A stretch of 64,000 bases of DNA from Aspidapion aeneum. Taxonomy: Eukaryota; Arthropoda; Insecta; Coleoptera; Brentidae. Under the pieces are notes generated by a model that ran no database searches, was not told the DNA's origin, and saw nothing but the letters and a program-made list of their open reading frames with translations. The position numbers and the translations under genes were made by a program. Below, piece by piece: positions 1 through 10,696 of the stretch; the first letter of the stretch is position 1; every line of letters starts with the position of its first letter. The DNA is taken from contig OY755038.1 of the NCBI GenBank assembly GCA_963576565.1, positions 176,008,907-176,072,906 of the forward strand, written 5' to 3'.

Positions 1-753
1 TTTTTGATACAGTGTTGGAAAGCTATACTCAAGGACTATATCTTCCTTTATAAAACATATTTAAAAAGTAAACGTTACCTTGGAGTTCCACGAAGAAGTT
101 ACGAATGTCTGAGAAATCCCTCAACTTCAGCATCAAAAATGACCCTCTCTATCGGGGCGCTGGTGGTAATCAAGTAGGGTAAATTTTTTAAAATCTGGGT
201 CTGTAATCCTTAAGGTCACTACACATTTTTTTGTTATTTTAATATTTTTAGTGATGTTAAATTGCATCACAAATTACTGGCCTGGATCTATGGGAGGGGA
301 TACCCCCCCCAAATCTGAAAGTTTACTCAGTTTTGACACAGAATATATGCAATATATGCAAAATAGTTTTGTGAAATATTTATTGTGATATTTTCCCACA
401 AAATAAAGTTTCTAGATCCGCCTCTGCATATTAAGTTTTATCAGAAGGTAAAGTTTATTTATATGAGCACTGTTCAATAAATTATGATCTAAACTCTCTT
501 CATAAGGTCACTACACAAATTTTTTAAAAGCTTATTTACTTTTTTAGTAGTTACCTACTGTCATATTTAAAAAATCGGAAAAGAAGTTGAGTTCTATAAT
601 TTCAGAAACCGAACCGAAAGAGGAGTGAAAGAATGGTGTCCAGTTGTTGTTTGTTTGAGAGTTTAATGTAAAACAAATCGTTTCACAGTACCTCCAAACG
701 CATCACATGGGCTTTTAATATGCGTTAGTTTTGTAGTTAGTTTTTTTAGTGCC
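1..753. other. Gene-free stretch with a possible hAT-like remnant
   Basis: No coding region is supported. Between about 280 and 426 the ends form a weak inverted pair: CTGGATCTATGGG on the left, and CTAGATCCGCCTCTG on the right, which reads CAGAGGCGGATCTAG on the other strand. This resembles the ends of small hAT-type nonautonomous elements. I found no clear 8-bp target duplication, so the call is tentative. The rest is AT-rich unique-looking sequence. Confidence 0.3.
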
Positions 754-927
754 CAGTGGCGTATGCAGAAATTTTCCAAGGGGGTTGGGAGAGGGGGCTT
801 GAGTAAAACAAAGTCCTGGAAAACCATTTATTTCTTTTTTCAGAAAAATTCAATATTTAGGAGAAGTTATTTAATGGCTTTGGAAAGATTAGGCCTCCAA
901 CCACCCTTCCCCCTGCGTACGCCACTG
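754..927. mobile_element. Miniature element with CAGTGGCGTA ends
   Basis: The segment starts CAGTGGCGTATGCAG and ends CTGCGTACGCCACTG, an imperfect terminal inverted repeat of about 15 bp enclosing about 145 bp with no coding capacity. Similar CAGTGGCG-ended short elements with G-rich and C-rich subterminal tracts occur at 37421-37585 and 37985-38132. The latter has an 8-bp target duplication, which suggests a hAT-like nonautonomous family. Here the right flank is directly the TA tail of the neighbouring RTE element, so the duplication cannot be read. Confidence 0.55.
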
Positions 928-1042
<115 letters not shown>

Positions 1043-1047
1043 CGGTT

Positions 1048-3951
1048 TCACAACGTTCTACGTCTTCCGATACCCAATCTCCACTCGTTTCTGTTTGTCC
1101 ATAATTCATCATCTAGGCCTCTTATTCTTATTTCACTATCTATTCCTTCTCTCCAGCTTCTCCTTGGTCTTCCTCGTTTTCTTCGGCCAGTTGGTTTCCA
1201 TTGTAATATTTGTTTAGGTAGTCTTCCATCATCCATTCTCTGTACATGTCCGTACCACACCAGTTGTTTTGTTCTTATATCATCCACTAGAGTACGTTCA
1301 CCCACTGTCATAATTTCTCTTATTCTTTGATTGGTAACTCTTTCTCTTTTTGATTTCCCTGCTGCTCTTCTCCAATAGTCCATCTCCGTAGCGGAAAGCA
1401 TTTTTTCTGTTCTATCTTTGATTGGCCATACTTCTGAGCCGTATGTAATAATACTTTTTACAATGGTGTTATATATAAGCTTTTTGTTATGTTTTGATAT
1501 ACTTTGGTCCCAAATTATTCCATTTAATAAAGTTATTGCTTTTCTTCCTTGTACGTTTCTATCTTTTATAGCTTCGTCTAGTGTTCCGTCAGCTGTAATT
1601 TTTAGACCTAAGTATTTATACTCATCACAGGACTGAATTCGCTGCCCAGTATTTAAGATTAGATCCTGTTTCGTTCCACCAATACACATATACTCTGTCT
1701 TATTGATATTAACCTCTAGTCCCCACTTATTGTACTCTATTAGTTTTCGTGTCATATATTCGAGGTCGTCATAATCCTGAGCCACCACTATCTGATCATC
1801 GGCGAAACATAAAGTATACAAGGTGGTTTCATTCAACGGAATTCCCATGTTTTGGCATTTTCTCTTCCAGACTTTAAGGACCTGTTCCAAATATATCTTG
1901 AAGAGCGTAGGCGAGATACAGCAACCTTGTTTAAGACCTTTATTTACTTGAAAGCCCTTGGTTAGTTTTGCTTTTATTTTAACTTTTGCCTTACTATTGC
2001 GGTATAACTCTTTGATGGCCTTAATTAGTTGTACGCTTATGTTTGTCTTTTCCAACGCTTTCCAAAGTAGATTTAGTGGTATACTATCATATGCCTTCTG
2101 CAAATCTACGTAAAGCAGATGGAGCTCTTGTCCGTATGCCATTTTCTTTTCAATAACTTGGGTTATACAAAAGAGATGATCTGAAGTCGATCTACCCGCC
2201 CTGAAACCAGCTTGTTCTTCTGCCTCCATATCTTTATATTCGCTCTCCACTTTATTTCTTATTATTTTGCCATATATTCTGCTTAGCGTACTAGTTACAG
2301 ATATACCTCTATAATTGTCACATATATCTTTCCTTCCTTTTTTGTGTATTGTGGATATATATGACGTTTTCCACTCAGTTGGTACTACAGCTCCATTTAA
2401 ATATCTTTGGAAAAGATTCCGTAATCTACAAAACAATTCTTCAGTGCCATATTTAATAAGTTCAGCTGGGATATTTCCGGGTCCGGCAGATTTACCGCTT
2501 TTTAAGGTTTTGCACACGTTTTTGACCTCAGATATTGTGAGGGGTACTGGAGATCCCATCGTTCTAATGATATTGTCTCTTTCGTCTTCCTTGAATTCTG
2601 CTCTATCTTCAGTTAAAAGTTTTTTAAAATGCTCATCCCATTCTTTGTCTGGTATTGGTGAAATAATATCTCTGCATGTTTCTTTTTTGATCGATCTTAT
2701 AGTTTTCCAGCTTTCAGTACTTCTCCTACCTCCTAAGTAAGAATCTATTTTCTGGCACTTTTGCATCCATGATTGATTCTTCTTATCACTGATCATTCTT
2801 CTCACCTTTGATTGCGCGATTTTGTATTCTTCTCTGCTTCTATCTGTCTTTTGGGATAAGTACGTGTGATATAATTTCCTTTTTTCCTCTATTTCACTTT
2901 CAATCTCAGCATCCCACCAGTATGGTTTTGTTCTTTTAGGAGTTTCTTCCACTAATCCTAGTGCTTCTTTTGCAGCTTGATGGATGCTTAATGTGATACA
3001 TTCGTATTCCTCATCTGGGGTTTCACCTGAACTTGAATTAAGTTTTTCGTTCAGTCTCTTTTTGTATAAGTTTTTTACGCTGTCATGTTCTAGGCTTAGT
3101 AGATTATATTGACAGTGATCAATTTCCTCATTCATTGTATCATCAAGATTTTGTTGATGGAGGCTTCGGCCTTGATAAGGAAAGAGAATTTTGGTCTCCA
3201 GAAAATAGTGATCACTTCCGCATGTTGATCCACGCTTTGTTCTGACATCTTGAATTTTTAGTTTTGTCTTTTGTTTAGTGATAAGATAATCAATGACGGA
3301 TTTCAGGTTTTGTGAGGGTTTGGTCCAGGTATATTTGTGTATATTCTTATGTTGGAAAAAACCGTTTTGGATTTTTAGGTCTAATTGCTCACAGACTGTG
3401 ATAAGCCGGTTTCCATTGTCATTAACAACATCTTCTCCATATTGGCCAACTGTCAGATCATTTACTCTGTTACCTGTTTTACTATTTAAATCTCCCAATA
3501 TTACAATTTCTCTAGACGTACTTACTGCTGATATTTCATTGTGGATTTCTTCAAAAAAATTGTCTTTCACGGCTACATTTGCATCGTCATTATACGCATA
3601 GATTCCAAAAATCGTAAGTCTCATTCCTTTTATTGTGATATTCATTCTTATTAGCCGTTCATTTACTGCTTCCCAGTTGGTGATATATTTTCTAAATCTT
3701 TTGTTGACCAAAATAGATACTCCTTGTTGCGCATGTTTTTCTTTTGCCACTCCGCTATAGAAATGGTCATACTGTCCTAGGTTTTCAGATCCTTTTCCTT
3801 TCTTCTTCGTTTCTGTTAGTATAGCAAGGTCAACCTTCATTCTGCTGCACTCATGGACTATATCATTCACTTTTCGACTCATTCCTTGTACGTTCCATGT
3901 ACCAAAAATCATATTCCTGTTTCTTTGCTTGGTTCGTCTTAGGTTTTTCAT
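1048..3951 (-). CDS. RTE retrotransposon endonuclease-reverse transcriptase, intact
   Basis: A 967-residue protein that would nick target DNA and copy its own RNA there (target-primed reverse transcription). Residues about 14-260 form an exonuclease-endonuclease-phosphatase domain: TWN at 18-20, TET around Glu47, ILGDLN at 151-156, GSDH at 245-248. The reverse transcriptase spans about 530-790: [43 protein letters not shown], and the catalytic FADD at 716-719 (Phe in place of the commoner Tyr, as in many LINEs). The C-terminal WYGHVQRM and the Arg-rich GRRKRGRPR motif are typical of RTE proteins. The methionine chosen gives the longest frame. A second Met at 14, just before the endonuclease core, could also be used. 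No stop or frameshift is visible, unlike every other transposon frame in the window. Activity is inferred from intactness only. Confidence 0.9.
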   Translation of the reverse strand: MKNLRRTKQRNRNMIFGTWNVQGMSRKVNDIVHECSRMKVDLAILTETKKKGKGSENLGQYDHFYSGVAKEKHAQQGVSILVNKRFRKYITNWEAVNERLIRMNITIKGMRLTIFGIYAYNDDANVAVKDNFFEEIHNEISAVSTSREIVILGDLNSKTGNRVNDLTVGQYGEDVVNDNGNRLITVCEQLDLKIQNGFFQHKNIHKYTWTKPSQNLKSVIDYLITKQKTKLKIQDVRTKRGSTCGSDHYFLETKILFPYQGRSLHQQNLDDTMNEEIDHCQYNLLSLEHDSVKNLYKKRLNEKLNSSSGETPDEEYECITLSIHQAAKEALGLVEETPKRTKPYWWDAEIESEIEEKRKLYHTYLSQKTDRSREEYKIAQSKVRRMISDKKNQSWMQKCQKIDSYLGGRRSTESWKTIRSIKKETCRDIISPIPDKEWDEHFKKLLTEDRAEFKEDERDNIIRTMGSPVPLTISEVKNVCKTLKSGKSAGPGNIPAELIKYGTEELFCRLRNLFQRYLNGAVVPTEWKTSYISTIHKKGRKDICDNYRGISVTSTLSRIYGKIIRNKVESEYKDMEAEEQAGFRAGRSTSDHLFCITQVIEKKMAYGQELHLLYVDLQKAYDSIPLNLLWKALEKTNISVQLIKAIKELYRNSKAKVKIKAKLTKGFQVNKGLKQGCCISPTLFKIYLEQVLKVWKRKCQNMGIPLNETTLYTLCFADDQIVVAQDYDDLEYMTRKLIEYNKWGLEVNINKTEYMCIGGTKQDLILNTGQRIQSCDEYKYLGLKITADGTLDEAIKDRNVQGRKAITLLNGIIWDQSISKHNKKLIYNTIVKSIITYGSEVWPIKDRTEKMLSATEMDYWRRAAGKSKRERVTNQRIREIMTVGERTLVDDIRTKQLVWYGHVQRMDDGRLPKQILQWKPTGRRKRGRPRRSWREGIDSEIRIRGLDDELWTNRNEWRLGIGRRRTL

Positions 3952-4295
3952 TTCTTTCCGAGGCGTTTGATTGGGTTTTTTAACAGTGTACGTTTTTTCC
4001 GGGTATCAGAGAGTTAGTCTAATGCCCCAACCCCCAACCTGGAGGACCAGGTGATTTTTGATCGAGGTTTTCTTCCCCTAGCCTTTGACGATTCCAACGC
4101 CGGTACTACAAGGCAGCATCTTCTTCTTTTATACTATCCCTAAAAGAAAGGGTTGCCACCTGCGCTATGATCACCGTACCGAGGTCCATCCTCTCCGCCT
4201 TTCATACCGATGTGGTCTTCTGTTAAACCTGAACCATTTCATTTACCAGAGAAACAAACTAATTAATGTCCGTGTCTCACCAAAAATGTATTCTT

Positions 4296-6170
4296 AAAAC
4301 TAAAAAAAAATTTCCGACAGTGTACGAAGATGGGACTTGAATCCACAAACTAGGATGTCACGCAAAACAGTATGTGGCTATAAATAAGATCCCCTGACGA
4401 TGATTTTTATACAATTTTTTTTTCCTTTTGCGACTCAATAAACAAATTTGATTTTTTACATGCTTTAACCAAATAGCTTAAAAGTTGATGTTAAAATGAC
4501 AGACCCAGATTTTTAATTTTACTTTTATTTAGACGATACAATGTCAAGTAAAACAAGGCACAAGCGAAGTTTTAATAGACAGATATACATGACAATTTTT
4601 TTAGTCAAAAGTTGCAAATTCTGAGGATTTTGCGGTTTTTCCAATTTTAAAAAATTTAGTTTGCTGAAAGCAATAGACCTAGAAATTTTTTTTTTGCCTT
4701 GTATGATAGTCAAGTCACTGCGCTTTAATGTGCGTATAGACTTTTTTTGATGGTCATATTCCGCACCGGCACCGGTGTAAGAAATTAAAAATCGAGAAAA
4801 TCATAAACTTTACTTAAATTTTTTGAAAACTATTTTTGCCATGTCAAGAAAGTGAGGTTAATTTTTTTTTCTGTATTGGATTATCCAACCAATATTAAAG
4901 ATTTCTTCCGATAAATTTGTTTTTACATAAGATGTAATACAATAGAAATAAAAAAAAATAAGGCCACAACTGATTTTCTTCTTTTTTTTACTTTTAAAGT
5001 GGCCTGTAAAATACGGGAGGCGACATTAAAAATTAAAATTTGTTAATTTCGTATTCCTAAGAATACTAATAAATGTTATCAAAATTTGGATTTTTTTCGT
5101 GACATGGCAGCTACCCCCATTGGATGATTTGGCGTGAAATTACTCAGTATTGTTGCATATTGATTTCAGTTGTGAAGTTGCCTTTAAATTTGATAAAAGT
5201 GACCTATGTAAGGCTTTATTAAATGGCATCTAATGCAAATAGCTAATAGTGTACCGGTCTACTAAGTGATGGCCGAGACCCCCAACTTTTTCCTCTGCGA
5301 AAATTCTTAAAATTGATTCCTTAAAGAATGCACAGAATCAGAAATCTTTTTTTGTTGACAATGTTGCCATTTACTTTCAAACACATTTTTTAGGCAACAG
5401 AAATAAAACTCTGAAAGTGAATGGCAATATTTTTCTTCAAATAATATGCTTGGTTTCGTCAGTCCAATGTTCAAAGCATTTCTACGCCTGCGCACTCTGT
5501 TACGAACCACTTTTAAATATATTCAGAAGGGGGAAAGTTAGGCGTCTTGGCTAAATTAAGCTATGTACGAAAATTCAGCCTGTTAGTTATTACTTAAAAA
5601 ATAGATCGGTATACTGTGGACTATTTGCGTAAAATAGAATTTAATATTTCTTCAACTTGGCATTTCTAAAGCTTTACTTAGGTCACTTTTGTAAATTTGT
5701 CACTACTCAAACCAATCTGCAACAAAAAATTATTTTTAATTGATTTTTGTTTAGATATCTTAAATGATATAAGACAAAAGCAAAAGTGATAAAAGAATAT
5801 TTCCTATTACTCCTGTTTCTTATTCCCCATCTTCCCCTTTGTCAAATAAATGGGTTCCGCTCAACACTGCAGTAACCTGTGCAGCCAGCGCCAGCCAAGT
5901 GGCGCGGAATGTAACAGAAGCTCGCTAAAACACAATTGCGCATGTTCTACGTACGTCAAAATTCTTATGTTAACCGTCCGTAAGTGTGCGGGATTCCACG
6001 GAAGCCGTTAAAGACATGTGACGTTCAAATATCAACAGTGTCAAATAGCGTTAGTCATTGGCCGTTTTTGGCAGGACTAAAAACTATCTATTATTATCAT
6101 GAACTTACTTTAGCACAGAGAGGGTTTGGATTATTTTCTGCAAATTTAAAAAGTACGGAAAGCAGCGGAA
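4296..6170. other. Gene-free stretch
   Basis: AT-rich sequence with no supported gene. A short imperfect hairpin lies at about 5361-5432, where GTTGCCATTTACTTTC pairs with GAAAGTGAATGGCAAT. A more GC-rich patch at about 5860-5960 has no frame of note. The small open frames here show no domain or codon pattern I can support. Confidence 0.5.
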
Positions 6171-6173
6171 AAT

Positions 6174-6490
6174 AAATGGATCCCAGACGGATCTGATACC
6201 TTCCTCGCTAGCCTATTAGCCTACTTCAACTAAAGCCATGATATATCAGCCCTGAAAACAGTTTTTTGTAAATATCTCAGAAACTGAAGCATCTACGAAG
6301 TTTTTAGGTATGACACAAATTATTGAGGAGCTATCGTGGTACGGACAGAAAAAAAATAAACACACACACACACACAGACAGACATCACGACGATATTGCT
6401 AGGATAGGTCAAAATACACTCAAGTAATACATTTTCGGTGTTATCTCAAAAAAAAAAATTCGGCGAAAACAATATCTTCTCTAAAAAAAG
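6174..6490. mobile_element. CCTTCCTAGC-family miniature element, copy 1 (truncated)
   Basis: Shares with copies at 6668-9558, 17459-17900 and 35706-35968 the order: ACGGATCTGATACCTTCC, the ATATCAGCC block, the GAGCTATCGTG-TTACGGACAG block, a CA-rich tract, GACATCACGACGATATTGCTA, and a TTATCTC plus A-run. This copy lacks the middle part and the right-hand GCTAGGAAGGTA end. CA microsatellite sequence occupies 6361-6378. It is noncoding and presumably mobilised by a transposase encoded elsewhere. Confidence 0.6.
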
Positions 6491-6667
6491 CACAGTTCAA
6501 GTAATTTATTTATTAAAACGGAAACTTTTTTAGTGTTCAAAAAACACAGGGTTGTTTTAAAAATAAAACAGTAATTAGGAAAGAAATCGAGTGATTTAAA
6601 AATACGTTAATAAGTAACTTACATACATAGGGAGTGTTCAGGTAAACGTGAGAATAAAAAAGAAAAA

Positions 6668-9558
6668 AATGGATACAAGACGGATCTGATACATTCCTAG
6701 CTAGCCTATTATATTAGCACATATTAAGGGAAGCCATGATATATCAGCCTTAAAAAACAGTTTTTCTAAATATCTCAGAAACTAAAGCTCTAACGAAGAT
6801 GGTTATGGCACAAGTTATTGAGCTAAATGTAGTCTACTACATTCCGAAAACCGCATATTAGTTCAATGAATATAGGCCAAAATAGGGGGGTTACCCTACA
6901 AAAGGTCCGGTAGTTCTGAATTTTGGATATGCTGTTAAGCTCAGAAGGGTAGTTAAAAATCTGAGTTTTCCTCACCCCCACCCCTGTGCTCCCTCCGCCA
7001 TCTTGAAAAAACCATAAAAAATTGGCACTTTTTTTAGTTTTTTGCCTTTAATTTCGTTCCAATACACTAAATCGGAAAAAGAGTAATATGAAATTTTTTA
7101 AAGGATATAATTATCTACAATTATGTGGTACTATGGTTGTTCTGCGAGCAGTAGTAACGGAGCTAGGTAATTTCCAAAAATGACTAAAATCACGTGCTTG
7201 GGCAAATTTTGAGATTTTTTCTACTTTAGACGGCATAAGCTCCGAAATACTTTGTTCTAGGGTAAAAGTTCTAAAAACATATCTTGTAGAGAATTTTATC
7301 AGCTACAAAATCCATTCTTTAAATGTATTTTTAAATATTGTAATGGAGTAGGAGTAACTTTTAACTTAAAGTAAGTAAGTTAGAAAATAATAATTTTTTA
7401 AAATTTAGTGTTTTAAACGGCACGTTTTTTATTTATTTTTATAATTTTGTGTAAATTTAGTGACGTACAAAAAGGTAAGAGAGCTTAGGGGTCAAACACC
7501 TCCTTAAACTAACCACCTCTTCAAAAACCCCCCCAGACTCCCTAAAATCGAACATATTTAGGTTTTCTCAAATTTTCTTAAAAAATACGCTTCTAAGAGA
7601 AAAATTTTTTTACCCTAGAACAAAGTGTTTATACTTTATTGTAGACAATGAAATTTCTTTTTGAAAAAGGTACTACTCGATGGGGGTCAACTATTTATAA
7701 ACTCTTCAGCGGCGTCCGTTAATTAAAGTAATTTAAAAAAGTAAAAAATATCCATGTTTTTTCCATGATTTAATCGATTTTTTTTTAAACCAAGGGTTAG
7801 AGAACAAAATGTGTTATACATTATTGTAGCAAATAAAATTTCCTTTAAAATGCTGTACAAGAAAGTTGGATTGGTTTCATGGTTATAAATTCAGAGGCGC
7901 CCGTAAATTTAACCAATTTTAGAAAATCACAAATTAAAATAATTTTGTTACAAGTTTTATCTAATTTTTTCAAAAGCTAAGCCTAATTTAAAAAAACGCT
8001 ATGATGCACTTTATTGACAGTAAAATTCTCTTTTCAACGGTGTATAACTCGATGGGGTTTGACTTACAACCAACCCGCCAGCGACGTCCGTAAATGGGGT
8101 CCATTTAATTAATTTTTTTTAAAATTATGTTTTGCACAGGTTTTATTTGATTTTCTTAAAACCATGCCCTTTATCAAAAAAATTGTTTTTTACTTCATTG
8201 TAGATAATAAAATTTCCTTTTAAACGTTGTGTAACATGGTAAAAAAGATTTCATATTTACCGCTCCAGTGGTGTGCTTAATTTAAAACACTTTTTTTTAA
8301 ATTAAATTACTTCAATTAACGGACGCCGCTGAAGAGTTTATAAATAGTTGACCCTTATCGAGTTGTACCTTTTTCAAAAGGAAATTTCATTGTCTACAAT
8401 AAAGTATATTACACATTTTTCTCTTAGAAGCGTATTTTTTGAGAAAATTTGAGAAAACCTAAATATGTTAGATTTTGGGAGGTCTGGGGAGGTTTTTGAA
8501 GAGGTGGTTAGCTTAAGGAGGTGTTTGACCCCTAAGCTCTCTTACCTTTTTATACGTCACTAAATTTACACAAAAAAATAAAAATAAATAAAAAACGTGC
8601 CGTTTAAAGCACTAAATTTAAAAGAATTATTATTTTCTAACTTACTTACTTTAAGTTAAAAGTTACTCCCACTCCATGACAATATTTAAAAATACATTTA
8701 AAGAATGGATTTTGTAGCTAATAAAATTCTCTACAAGATATATTCTTAGAACTTTTACCCTAGAACAAAGTATTTCGGAGCTTATGCCGTCTAAAGTAGA
8801 AAAATCTGAAAATTTGCCCAAGCACGTGATTTTAGTCATTTTTGGAAATTACCTAGCTCCGTTACTGCTGCTCGCAGAACAACCATTGTACCACACTATT
8901 GTAGATAATTATATCCCCTAAAAAATTTCATATTAACTCTTTTTGCGATTTAGTATACTGGAACGAAGTTACAGGCAAAAAACTACAAAAAGTGCTAATT
9001 TTTTATGGTTTTTTCAAGATGACGGAGGAAGCACCAGGGTGGGGGTGACGAAAACTCAGATTTTAAACTACCCTTTCGACCTTAATAACATATCCAAAAT
9101 TCAGAACTACCGGACCTTTTGTAGGGTAAAACTCCTGTATTCATTGTACTATATTGATACCAACAAAGTTTTTGGGTATAACACAAATTATTGAGCAAAA
9201 TGCAGTCTACTAAATTCCGAAAACCGCATATTAATGCGATGCTCCGGTAAAAAGTTTTTTTTTTAAATTTTAATTGTCAAAAACCTGTCATTAGCATTAA
9301 TGGATTTTGACCAAAATCTAATCAGCTCGTTAAAGTGTCGCACACTATTTTACCTGAAATTTTATGAACATCGGTTCAGCGGTGTAGGAGCTATCGTGTT
9401 ACGGACAGAAATAATAGACAGACACAGACAGACATCACGACGATATTGCTAAGATAGGTCAAAATACACCCAAATAACACATTTTCCGCGTTATCTCAAA
9501 AAAAAAATTTCGTCGAAAATAATACCTTCTCTAGCCATTGCTATGCGGGCTAGGAACG
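6668..9558. mobile_element. CCTTCCTAGC-family miniature element split by a palindrome, copy 2
   Basis: The left part (6668-6863) begins ACGGATCTGATACATTCCTAGC. The right part (9147-9558) ends GCGGGCTAGGAACGTA. Together they make a roughly 600-bp family member, divided by the 2.3-kb foldback at 6864-9146. The block CCGAAAACCGCATATTA appears on both sides of the palindrome, so part of the host element is duplicated or carried in. The ends TACCTTCCTAGC and GCTAGGAAGGTA are inverted and contain TA, as in Tc1/mariner-type elements, but about 20 bp of homology extends outside the left end, so the true left boundary is uncertain. Confidence 0.6.
6864..9146. repeat. Long foldback (palindrome), arms about 870 bp
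   Basis: The left arm (6864-7740) is the imperfect reverse complement of the right arm (8290-9146). Matching landmarks from outside in: CAATGAATATAGG with CCTGTATTCATTG; CCCTACAAAAGGTCCGGTAG with its complement at about 9108-9128; GTAAGTAAGTTAG with CTAACTTACTTAC; ACTCTTCAGCGGCGTCCG with CGGACGCCGCTGAAGAGT. The central 550 bp holds diverged tandem units of the inner arm motif (TTATTGTAGACAATGAAATTTC plus GCGGCGTCCGTTAATT) at about 7621, 7800, 8000 and 8180. No protein is encoded. A foldback-type or hairpin satellite-like element is the likeliest reading. Confidence 0.8.
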
Positions 9559-10042
9559 TAATAACAATTTAATTAAGTTAAATAATTGGTAAAATAATAA
9601 AGAATTTTGTTTTAGCATATGAATAAGGTAGTTAGGTGGTTCTGCTAACTATACCTTTTTTAGATGGTTTGAGCAATAATTATAACAAATCAACCCTATA
9701 GCGATAATATCGTTATATTTTCATTAAAAGCAAATCTTTATAAAAATCTATAAATAATTATTAAGAATTTCTAAATAAATTAAAATAATAAAAATATTTG
9801 AATACCCTGTATATTTTTAAGTTTCACTTCTGATCACCCTGTACAAGGCTCAAATATTTTATTGAACCACTTTTTTTAAATTTAATATTCGGGCTCGTCG
9901 AATAGTTATTACTCTCTTTTCTCCGTCTTTTTCTTTTCGTGAAAATAGAACAGTGAAGGAACGTCATCCAAGATCAGTTCTGCTTAGTTAGGTAGACTAC
10001 GCTGTTAAACTAAATTAGTGTGTGGCTGACTACCGAAATATA
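9559..10042. other. Gene-free stretch
   Basis: AT-rich, no gene supported. CCCTGTATATTTTTAAG and ATCACCCTGTACAAGG near 9810-9845 resemble the ends of TA-inserting (mariner-like) miniature elements but are too short to delimit. Confidence 0.4.
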
Positions 10043-10044
10043 TA

Positions 10045-10693
10045 CAGTGAAACATCCCATAAGCGGACACTCACGGTTCCGTCAATTTTGTCCGCTTATT
10101 GGAGGTGTCCGCTTATTAGAGGGAACTGCGAAATTTTAATATATATTTATTAGCAATTTCCGCCGCTTGAGTTTTTCCGATATTAAATTTTTCAGCGATC
10201 TTTCGTGCTGATAAATGTTCCTTCTCTGAAACGTTAACAACTTCCATTTTTTCACGTAAACTAAGAAGTTTTTTACTAGGCAACTTTTCAAAGAGATCTA
10301 TTACTACCTAATTGAAGAATAAAAATAAAACACAGCAGTCCCGCGCCCGCCTAATAAAATATATTGTAATTACGACAGAAGTATTTAGTCTTTGCATTAA
10401 AACAGAAAGAAGTAATTCTCCGGCTGCGGAGTGCGTTGTTGCCAACATACTACATAATATTTATGCCCATGTCGTGCAGCGCTCCGTCCGGTTGTCAGAG
10501 GTTCGCGTCCGGTTAAGGGAGGTTTCAGAATTTTTTAACCAAAAAAAATTGTCCGCGTCCGGTTATTAGAGTGTCCGGTTATAGGAGTGAATTTTACATG
10601 TCAAGAAATAGGGAAAAGCTTGGTTCCAAAAAATTTGTCCGCCTAAAGGGAGTATCCGCTTAGTAGAGGTGTCCGCAAGGAGAGGTTTCACTG
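10045..10693. mobile_element. Tigger/pogo-type miniature element
   Basis: Begins CAGTGAAACATCCCATAAGC and ends AGGAGAGGTTTCACTG, with the dinucleotide TA on each side (10043-10044, 10694-10695). The CAGTGAAAC ends followed by CGGACAC and the TA target are characteristic of pogo/Tigger elements. The motif GTCCGCTTATTAGAG recurs in both subterminal regions and in the middle (about 10495-10580), which suggests a rearranged or nested copy. It keeps a fragment of transposase coding sequence on the minus strand. Confidence 0.8.
10134..10294 (-). pseudogene. Tigger transposase N-terminal HTH fragment
   Basis: Read on the minus strand, this gives an open frame of about 50 residues. It contains LREKMEVVN, followed by HLSARKIAEKFNIGKTQAAE. 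This matches the first helix-turn-helix of the CENP-B-like DNA-binding region of Tigger/pogo transposases, which binds the element's ends. The second HTH and the DDE catalytic domain are absent, and no start codon is retained at a natural position, so it is a remnant. The family assignment rests on the motif, the flanking ends and the TA target together. Confidence 0.65.
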
Positions 10694-10696
10694 TAC

